Positions 13,886 through 19,751 of a stretch of 19,751 nt of DNA are shown piece after piece. The first letter of the stretch is position 1, and every line of letters starts with the position of its first letter. The stretch lies in assembly GCA_031551265.1 (NCBI GenBank), contig JAVBNU010000037.1, positions 1 to 19,751 on the forward strand, read 5' to 3'. Made by a program: the position numbers and the translations under genes. The stretch comes from JAVBNU01 sp031551265 (lineage in GTDB: Bacteria > Cyanobacteriota > Vampirovibrionia > Gastranaerophilales > Gastranaerophilaceae). The notes under the pieces are model-generated. The model was not told the DNA's origin, did not search any database, and was given only the letters and a program-made list of their open reading frames with translations.

Positions 13886-15691
13886 ATGAGTTATGAATTT
13901 ATTTATGAAAAAGCCGGAGTAGAGAAAAAGTTGAATGCAGGAATGCAGTCAAAGCTTGTTGAACATATTGTCGGCTGTTATACGGATTGGCAAGAGGCAC
14001 GATTGCCTCTTATGAGAAAGTCCGAGACTTTAATAAAAGAAATATTCTTCAAAAGGGATTTTACGTCGGGTGGTTCGTCGGGTAAAAACTGGAAGGCAAA
14101 GGTAAAAATTTGCAAAATATTTATGCTTTATCAGACATTGAAGGCTTATATTTGGGCAAATATTTACGCCAAGCCAGGCGGGATGTTTGATGTATCGGGT
14201 GAAAACAGCGAGTCAGATAACAATTCTAACATGCAAAAGGCGGCGTTGGTTGATGTATTTGAGCGTATGAAATTATCTAAATGTCTTGACAGTGTTATAG
14301 ACAGTAGCCTTTTATATGGTGATTTAGTTGCATTTGTCGGCTGGAAAAAATCTACCAAGCAGGTGCGCAGACCGCTTAATTTCATTGAAAAATTATTCAA
14401 TTTTTACAGTGACACAAACGGGTTTATTACTGAGGACGTGGTGACGTATGATAATCCATATGTTTATGCGGTTAATCCTGTGAATTTTGTTTTTGATACG
14501 GCGCAAATGAGTGATTGGGATAATTGTCCAAAAATTCTCAAGAGTTTCAAAACGCCTGAAGATATAATGAACAATACATTGTACACGATTAGTGCTGACT
14601 GCAAGGAGATGTTAAATCAGTTTTCAGCGAATAGAAAATCTGTTGAAAATAATGATAATCAGAGTGCTTTTAATCTTCGTGATGAAGTGATAAACGGCAA
14701 CACAATTGAAGTTCTGGAGCACTGGGGTGATATCAGGCTTGGTGATGGTGAGTTATTAAAAAACATGCATGTTGTGGTGTTAGCACGCAAGTATGTGATA
14801 CGTTTTGAGCGTAACAAGTTCATTGAAAATCCGTTTATTTACGGGCATTATTTGCTAGATCCGGAGGCTAAGCGTCCGATAAGTCCGCTGCAGTGTATTT
14901 ATGATTTAGCGATGATGCAGGAGTCTTTGTATAATAAGACTTTGAACATGCAGGCGTTGAATGAAAATCCACCGATTTATGCACCAAATGGATTTTTCAC
15001 TGATAAAGAAATTGATTTATATCCGGGTAAGGTTATTACTTATGACCCTAATTTATTTCAAAATGTGCCTTTGACGCCGATGCGATTTTCTTCTGATGTT
15101 TATTTGAAGGATATTTTGGAACTGGATAGAATAATCGCTGAGGTTAGCGGTATTTATCCGAACATGTCGGGTCAGCTTGATAAAGCTAATGCGACAGCGA
15201 CTGAAATAACAATTAAAACGCAGGGGCAGAATATACGTTTGGCGATGTTGCTTGATATTATTAATCAGGATTTAATATTACCGATTGTGGAAAAAACTGC
15301 TGCGTTGTTAGCTAATTTCAAATTTGAGACAGAGCCTTTATTTATCAATCAGGAAGGCAAGAATGAAACTATGATGATTGATAATTTTGTGAGGCAGGGA
15401 CAGTATCAGTATAGTTATTCTGACAGGAATTCATTACATCAGAAAATGAATAATGCTGATGCAACAAGTTTGGCATTGGAAAAATTCGGTAGTATACCTG
15501 ATTTACAGCTGAATTGGCGTGAAATCTTCAAGTGGTATTGGGAGCAAAAAGGTGTGGACAACGCAGAACGGTTCTTACAAGAACAACCTGTAATGCCTAT
15601 GCTGCCGGATGCAGGCCAGGGGAATCCTATGATGAATATGCTTGCACAAGCAGTGGCGCCGAATCAGGATAATCCGCCGGTAATAAACTAG
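13886..15691 (+). CDS. Phage portal (head-tail connector) protein
   Basis: This encodes 601 residues, a size typical of podoviral and P22/T7-group portals. It should form the dodecameric ring through which DNA enters the head. Supporting blocks are an early helical wing with a conserved aromatic stretch (IFMLYQTLKAYIWANIYAKP), a beta-rich 'stem' part (VTYDNPYVYAVNPVNFVFD), RPISPLQCIYDLAMMQESLY and the stretch NATATEITIKTQGQN, the usual 'TATE...T/RTQG' helix of portals. A long final helix and a Met/Pro/Gln-rich tail (QEQPVMPMLPDAGQGNP) end it. AAGGAAATAAA precedes the ATG. It lies between the two terminase genes. Confidence 0.85.
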   Translation: MSYEFIYEKAGVEKKLNAGMQSKLVEHIVGCYTDWQEARLPLMRKSETLIKEIFFKRDFTSGGSSGKNWKAKVKICKIFMLYQTLKAYIWANIYAKPGGMFDVSGENSESDNNSNMQKAALVDVFERMKLSKCLDSVIDSSLLYGDLVAFVGWKKSTKQVRRPLNFIEKLFNFYSDTNGFITEDVVTYDNPYVYAVNPVNFVFDTAQMSDWDNCPKILKSFKTPEDIMNNTLYTISADCKEMLNQFSANRKSVENNDNQSAFNLRDEVINGNTIEVLEHWGDIRLGDGELLKNMHVVVLARKYVIRFERNKFIENPFIYGHYLLDPEAKRPISPLQCIYDLAMMQESLYNKTLNMQALNENPPIYAPNGFFTDKEIDLYPGKVITYDPNLFQNVPLTPMRFSSDVYLKDILELDRIIAEVSGIYPNMSGQLDKANATATEITIKTQGQNIRLAMLLDIINQDLILPIVEKTAALLANFKFETEPLFINQEGKNETMMIDNFVRQGQYQYSYSDRNSLHQKMNNADATSLALEKFGSIPDLQLNWREIFKWYWEQKGVDNAERFLQEQPVMPMLPDAGQGNPMMNMLAQAVAPNQDNPPVIN

Positions 15692-15870
15692 AGAATAGGC
15701 GTATGAGGGGCGTTCCACGTTGGGAAGACCCTGCACAGAGGTGGTTTCAACTGAAATTTCACGCCAAGACCTGCGGGGTGACAGTGTGCTTTAATTCTTT
15801 TTTGAAAAACTATCATAGACTGGGTTGTCACGGGCTAACGCCCTCGCAATTGTACATGTTAAATCTTTTC
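15692..15870. repeat. Repeat-rich gap after the portal gene
   Basis: No convincing gene is present. It holds AAGACCCTGC/ACCTGCGGGGTGACA-type palindromes (about 15727-15783) and a diverged member of the GATTGCCACG...CGCAAT family with GGGCTAACGCCC at its centre (15834-15845). This is the third place where host-type repeats interrupt the module. Confidence 0.5.
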
Positions 15871-15872
15871 AT

Positions 15873-16001
15873 ATGGTCGGTCTTTTAGGCCGGCTTCCTT
15901 TCATCCATCGGACCATGCCGGATAGTGTACTAATATCCGGCTATTTTTTGGCTGTGCGTATTTTATTAGTCCTTACTTTTTGTGCGCACAGTCATTTTTT
16001 T
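15873..16001 (+). terminator. Tandem hairpins and terminators ahead of the large terminase gene
   Basis: Three structures follow one another. GTCGGTC (15876-15882) pairs with GGCCGGC (15888-15894), nested in ATGGTC...GACCAT (15873-15878/15911-15916). GCCGGATA (15917-15924) pairs with TATCCGGC (15934-15941), then TATTTTTT: a clear intrinsic terminator. GGCTGTGCG (15950-15958) pairs with CGCACAGTC (15985-15993), followed by seven T. Transcripts from the portal gene should stop here unless anti-terminated, so the large terminase would need anti-termination or its own promoter. Confidence 0.75.
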
Positions 16002-16053
16002 CAGTAATGCCTTGATTGGCACATTTTTATATACATTTAGACAAGGAATTTTT

Positions 16054-17373
16054 ATGCAGGAACACGATAATTTTAATAATATAAATAAATATAAGCTTTT
16101 GGATGCGCAGAGGGAATTTTTAGAGATTCCACATGAGTATTCATTAGATGTAGCAGTGTATCAAGGCGGTTATGGCAGCGGTAAGACATTTTCAGGTTCG
16201 CTTTTGGGTATTTTGCTTGCTTTGCTTTATCCTAAAATACGCGGGTTAGTTGGAGCGCAGACATTTCCGCTTGTGCGTGATACGACTTTGGCGACGTATT
16301 TTGAGCATTTAGAAAATATGGGATTTTATGAGAATGTTCATTATCAATATCATAAAGTAGAAGGGATTTTGAGTCTTAAGAATGGCTCGCAGATATTGTT
16401 TCGGCATTTGGAGGAGCCGAGTAAGTTAAAGTCGCTTAATCTTGGGTTTGTGCAGATTGAGGAAATGTCGGATGTGCCTGAGGCTACTTTTCAAATGCTA
16501 TTGGGGCGATTACGTCAACGTCCTTATCATTGCTGGGGTAATTTCAAATACAGGCTTTTCGGGCACACAAATCCTGAGCAGTGCAAGGGGTGGATTTACA
16601 AAAATTTTGTCGAGGACAGGAAGCCGAATTACAGGCTAATTATTGCGCCAACGACACAGAATATTTATTTGCCTGAGCATTTCGTAGATGAATTGCGCAA
16701 GGCTTATGACGAAGAATATTTCAAAATCAACGTTCTCGGGCAGTTTGGTGATTATTCAAGCGGGCTTGTTGTAAAAGATTTTGGTGAAGAAAATATTCGA
16801 GAATTGAATTACAACAATGATTTAGAATTACATATTTCGTGTGATTTCAACGTTGACCCTATGTGTTGGGTTTTGGCGCACAGAGATAAAGAATGCGTAT
16901 ATTATTTTGATGAGCTTGTAATTGAAAACACGACAACTGCGAAGGCTTGTGAAGAGTTTTTGAATCGTTATCCGAAACATAAGACAAAAATAATTATCAA
17001 TGGTGACGCGTCGGGTGATTATCGTAGTTGCACGAGCGAAATGAGCAATTATATGATAATTAAAAAAGCGCTTGAGGCGTATGGTTATAGGGTGCAATTT
17101 GAGATAAGGTCGTTCAATCCGCCGATTAAGAATCGGATTATCGCGTTTAATTCAAAAGTGCGGAATGCTGAGGGTAAAGTCAGTCTGTATGTTGATCCGA
17201 AATGTAAGCAGTTGCTGTATAATATCAATAATTTGCGCTATAAGGTCGGTACGAGTATTATTGATTTGCCAACACATTCACAGATAAAAACCAGCAGGGC
17301 GGTTAAATTTTTGATGCATCCGTTTGATGCGGCATCGTATTTAGTTGAGTATTATTGGGCAATTGGGAAGTAG
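16054..17373 (+). CDS. Phage terminase large subunit
   Basis: This is the DNA-packaging motor. I start it at the ATG at 16054, which has AAGGA ten bases upstream; earlier in-frame starts lie in the hairpin region. The protein has 439 residues. The ATPase part has Walker A GGYGSGKT (38-45, Lys44), Walker B GFVQIEE with acidic end (Glu136/Glu137) and the coupling motif FGHTNP (169-174). The nuclease part has three acidic positions expected for an RNase H-like fold: CDFNVDP (Asp264), INGDASG (Asp318) and MHPFDAASY (Asp425). All key residues are present, so the enzyme looks functional. It is the last gene of the module; the host region follows after 17373. Confidence 0.95.
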   Translation: MQEHDNFNNINKYKLLDAQREFLEIPHEYSLDVAVYQGGYGSGKTFSGSLLGILLALLYPKIRGLVGAQTFPLVRDTTLATYFEHLENMGFYENVHYQYHKVEGILSLKNGSQILFRHLEEPSKLKSLNLGFVQIEEMSDVPEATFQMLLGRLRQRPYHCWGNFKYRLFGHTNPEQCKGWIYKNFVEDRKPNYRLIIAPTTQNIYLPEHFVDELRKAYDEEYFKINVLGQFGDYSSGLVVKDFGEENIRELNYNNDLELHISCDFNVDPMCWVLAHRDKECVYYFDELVIENTTTAKACEEFLNRYPKHKTKIIINGDASGDYRSCTSEMSNYMIIKKALEAYGYRVQFEIRSFNPPIKNRIIAFNSKVRNAEGKVSLYVDPKCKQLLYNINNLRYKVGTSIIDLPTHSQIKTSRAVKFLMHPFDAASYLVEYYWAIGK

Positions 17374-17691
17374 GGCGGTTGTAGAGGCGAAAACATATAA
17401 TTGGTGGGGGCTATACTACGTGTCAATTCCGAATCAAGAAACATTGCAATGTATATTATTCATAATTATTCGGAATCTCATAACTCCACGATAGTAGATT
17501 CCGCAAACAAGCGTCCTTACAAATTTTCCAATAAACATGTTGCGGAATGACAATGTAAGCAGGGGGGGAGCCTATGCTTCATTAATAACTTTTGTAACAA
17601 ATATTACGAGAACACATCAAAAAAACCGCTTTTGGCATTATAATGACATTCAGTATATGTGTTATTTATATATGTGTGAAAGGATTTTATT
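17374..17691. other. Right-hand boundary region of the module, with inverted repeats
   Basis: No gene is seen in these 318 bases. Two inverted repeats stand out: ATTCCGAAT...ATTCGGAAT (about 17426-17477) and ATTCCGCAA...TTGCGGAAT (about 17498-17547). The second leads into GACAATG, a REP-like end. A TATAAT at 17639-17644 lies 48 bases before the next gene and is a candidate -10 box, though no good -35 precedes it. The right edge of the phage-derived DNA must lie here; no integrase or tRNA gene marks it. Confidence 0.45.
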
Positions 17692-17994
17692 ATGTCATTA
17701 GCGATTCGACCGATAGCTAATATTTCTCAGAGTAACAGAAATATGTCATTTGCATTAAGCAGCAGTCGACAAGACGAGGTGAAAAGCTCAACGCCGTATA
17801 GTGGGCGAGTTGCGGCAACGGCAGTAGGTTTTCTTACAGCGCCTGTTTGCGTAGCTATTGGTGAAAAATCGTTAACCAAGGGTTTACAATATCCTCTTAA
17901 TGCGACTAATTTCTTTGCAACAGCAGCTTTAGCTATAGCAGGGTTCATTGTAGGCTGGAGCATAGACGCGTATAGAGTAACAAAAAACGGGTAG
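17692..17994 (+). CDS. Small two-helix membrane protein of unknown function
   Basis: This encodes 100 residues; GAAAGGA lies nine bases before the ATG. The first 30 residues are polar and hold SNRNMSFALSSS, a leader like that of PepT in this window (TNRMSFKG). Two hydrophobic segments follow: VAATAVGFLTAPVCVAIG and FFATAALAIAGFIVGWSI, joined by a short loop, with a short basic tail. It is likely an inner-membrane hairpin protein. I do not recognise the family. It lies alone between the module and the transporter gene, with a REP-like GCAATTGCCCACCCTAT just after it (about 18028-18044). Confidence 0.6.
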   Translation: MSLAIRPIANISQSNRNMSFALSSSRQDEVKSSTPYSGRVAATAVGFLTAPVCVAIGEKSLTKGLQYPLNATNFFATAALAIAGFIVGWSIDAYRVTKNG

Positions 17995-18095
17995 CTTGAA
18001 TAAAAGGTGTGAACAAAATTGTGATGAGCAATTGCCCACCCTATGTTGTTGATGGATAAATGACGTGAAAGTAATTATGTGCTAAATTAGTTAGT

Positions 18096-19658
18096 ATGAA
18101 AAAAGTTGTAAAAATTGTCTTGATAATAGCAGTAATTATGTTATTTTTGCGCCTTGTAGTAAGGGTTGACAAGCCTACCCCTGGTGAGGTGAAACAGGGC
18201 GGCAGCTCTATAAGCACTGCTTTTGATTACAAATTAGATGAGCCGAAAACTGTCACGATTGACGGGGTGGATTATTTGCAAACACAGGTGCCGATAGGAA
18301 AATTTGGCGGGCAAATGGTGCAGTCTACGATTGGTGAAGGTCCTAAGACGTTTAACTATTGGACTGCAAAAGACGCGTTTTCATCGACTGTTGCGGGTTA
18401 TATGTTTGACGGGCTTGTTGCGACATCACCATATACTGGGCTTTTTCAGCCGCGTTTGGCTAAAAAAATAGATATAATGCCGGACAACAAAACGTATAAT
18501 ATTGAGTTGCGGCACGGTATAAAGTGGTCTGATGGCAGAGAGATAACTGCTGATGATGTTGAATTTACTTGGAATACAATAATTTTTGGCGGGTTTGGTA
18601 ACACGAGCACGCGTGACGGGCTGGTTATAGATGGTAAGTTGCCGACAGTGCGCAAGATTGACAAGTATACTGTTCAATTTGTTACGCCGAAGCCTTATGC
18701 ACCGTTTATGCTGAATTTGAGTGCACCGATTGCGCCAAAGCATATTTTTAAGCCAATCACTGACAAGGGTGTTGGTGCTTTTGACTCTTTTTGGAGTACG
18801 AATGTTAATGTTAAAGATTTCGTGGTAAGTGGTCCGTTTATCGTAAGTGAATATATACCGGCGCAAAGAGTGGTGCTTAAACGTAACCCTGATTATTACG
18901 TCATCAACACTGAGGGGCAACAGTTGCCGTATTTGGATAGACTAATAATTTTAATTGTTGGTGATTTGAACAACGAACTTTTGAAATTCAAAGCCGGAGA
19001 GACTGATGTGATAAGCATCAGAGGTTCGGATGTTGCATTATTTAAGGAGCGTGAAAAGTATTCAGATTATAAAATTTATAATCTCGGGCCTGCAACGGGT
19101 ACTATGTTTATTTCGTTCAACCTCAACACACGCAAGAATGATAAAGGTCAATATTATGTCAATCCGATTAAGCAGAAGTGGTTTAATGATTTGAATTTCC
19201 GTACTGCTGTTGATTATGCGGTTGACCGTGAGAATATGGTATTCAATATTGCCAATGGTGCTGCTGAGCCGCTATTTACGGCTGAGTCATTGTCATCAAT
19301 ATATTTGAACAAAGAAATAGCAGAAGGTCATGAGCGTAATCTTGAATACGCAAAAGAGTTATTGCAAAAGTCCGGGTTTTCGTGGAATAAAAAAGGGCAA
19401 TTAGTGGATAAAGACGGTCATGTTGTCGAGTTTGATTTATACACGAATGCCGGCAACAATGAGCGTGAGTCTATCGGGGTTATGATTAAGCAGGATCTTG
19501 AAGATTTAGGAATGAAGGTTAATTTCAAGCCGATTGAGTTTAACAACCTTGTGAACAAAATAAGTAACACGCTCGACTGGGATACAATGATAATGGGATT
19601 GACAGGTAGTCCTCATGAGCCAAATTCAGGCAAAAATGTCTGGAAAAGTAACTGTTAG
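18096..19658 (+). CDS. Peptide ABC transporter substrate-binding protein (family 5), C-terminus cut by an in-frame TAG
   Basis: This encodes 520 residues up to the TAG. The N-terminus (KKVVKIVLIIAVIMLFLRLVV) is an uncleaved-looking membrane anchor with no lipobox Cys. A domain of the OppA/DppA type follows: GGQMVQSTIGEGPKTFNYW, the family signature IKWSDGREITADDVEFTWN (142-160), GPFIVSEYIPAQRVVLKRNP, and FRTAVDYAVDRENMVFNI. The usual protein has 70 or more further residues after NVWKSN; here TAG comes right after NVWKSNC, but the same frame resumes family-like sequence. So the gene is interrupted by a nonsense codon, or the codon is read through, or the base call is wrong. It should bind oligopeptides outside the membrane and feed a permease coded elsewhere. 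No clear Shine-Dalgarno precedes the ATG. Confidence 0.85.
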   Translation: MKKVVKIVLIIAVIMLFLRLVVRVDKPTPGEVKQGGSSISTAFDYKLDEPKTVTIDGVDYLQTQVPIGKFGGQMVQSTIGEGPKTFNYWTAKDAFSSTVAGYMFDGLVATSPYTGLFQPRLAKKIDIMPDNKTYNIELRHGIKWSDGREITADDVEFTWNTIIFGGFGNTSTRDGLVIDGKLPTVRKIDKYTVQFVTPKPYAPFMLNLSAPIAPKHIFKPITDKGVGAFDSFWSTNVNVKDFVVSGPFIVSEYIPAQRVVLKRNPDYYVINTEGQQLPYLDRLIILIVGDLNNELLKFKAGETDVISIRGSDVALFKEREKYSDYKIYNLGPATGTMFISFNLNTRKNDKGQYYVNPIKQKWFNDLNFRTAVDYAVDRENMVFNIANGAAEPLFTAESLSSIYLNKEIAEGHERNLEYAKELLQKSGFSWNKKGQLVDKDGHVVEFDLYTNAGNNERESIGVMIKQDLEDLGMKVNFKPIEFNNLVNKISNTLDWDTMIMGLTGSPHEPNSGKNVWKSNC

Positions 19659-19751
19659 CTGCATATTTTTAACAATCGTTTGCAGAGTGATTTTGCTAAT
19701 CCTGATTCATCCTATTGTGAGAAAGTAGTTGATTATATCTTTGATAACGGG
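19659..19751 (+). pseudogene. In-frame continuation of the substrate-binding protein beyond the TAG
   Basis: In the same frame, right after the TAG, the translation begins LHIFNNRLQSDFANPDSSYC and stays open to the window edge. Family-5 binding proteins typically have 'NVWxSxGxLHxFNxR' here, so this is the original C-terminus, without a start of its own. Confidence 0.65.

Noticed and set aside
15982..16053. An earlier start for the large terminase at 15982
   Set aside because: It would lie inside the terminator hairpin and lacks a ribosome site; the ATG at 16054 has AAGGA at good spacing.
8490..17373. A gene transfer agent of the alphaproteobacterial type
   Set aside because: No protease, connector or tail genes and no resemblance of the coat to that type; only a general domestication hypothesis is left.
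7610..17420. Attachment-site direct repeats flanking the module
   Set aside because: I compared both edges by eye and found no convincing shared sequence; a computed comparison could still find one.
18096..19751. TAG recoded as a sense codon throughout this genome
   Set aside because: TAG ends pepT, TerL, the RHAY-domain gene and the decoration-like gene at sensible places, so it is a normal stop here.

Overview
The window reads as chromosomal DNA of a low-GC gut bacterium, most probably a Gastranaerophilales/Melainabacteria-type (Vampirovibrionia) genome. This rests on codon and base composition, on a DapL-type aminotransferase, on S16 with a long Ala/Glu tail, and on two proteins with an N-terminal '(N)RxMSF(K/A)' leader that I associate with that group. 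The assignment is inference; no rRNA or tRNA is present to anchor it.

Left part (1-7423), host genes. A 5'-truncated hybrid-cluster-protein (Hcp) homologue has lost the cluster-binding cysteines. It is followed by a nest of short palindromic repeats, a small helical protein on the minus strand, a decayed XRE-type HTH gene, peptidase T (pepT), a second small helical minus-strand protein, a small HTH-like protein with an operator-like inverted repeat in front of it, and a secreted protein of unknown function. Convergent to these, on the minus strand, lie dapL, a CgeB-type glycosyltransferase and rpsP, separated by clear terminators.

Middle part (about 7650-17373), a compact phage-derived head and packaging module, all on the plus strand except one cargo gene. 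Order: small Cys-containing possible regulator, structured RNA region, scaffold, major capsid protein, structured RNA region, small decoration-like protein, minus-strand membrane protein, protein with an RHAY/FGD/NNNAxGR domain, small terminase, portal, tandem hairpins, large terminase. No integrase, head protease, connector, tail or lysis gene is visible, although the head genes are intact. Host-type palindromic repeats have entered the module in three places, which suggests long residence. The order is permuted: read as a circle, TerL is followed by scaffold and capsid. The module could be a degraded prophage, a capsid-forming satellite-like element, or a domesticated particle-making locus.

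Right part (17374-19751), host genes again: a 318-base intergenic region with two inverted repeats, a small two-helix membrane protein, and a family-5 peptide-binding ABC transporter protein whose frame is broken by an in-frame TAG near its C-terminus and continues to the window edge.

The strongest leads are the tail-less, integrase-less head module with heavily structured RNA between its genes, the divergent membrane protein/RHAY-domain pair inside it, the cysteine-free Hcp homologue, and the interrupted transporter protein.
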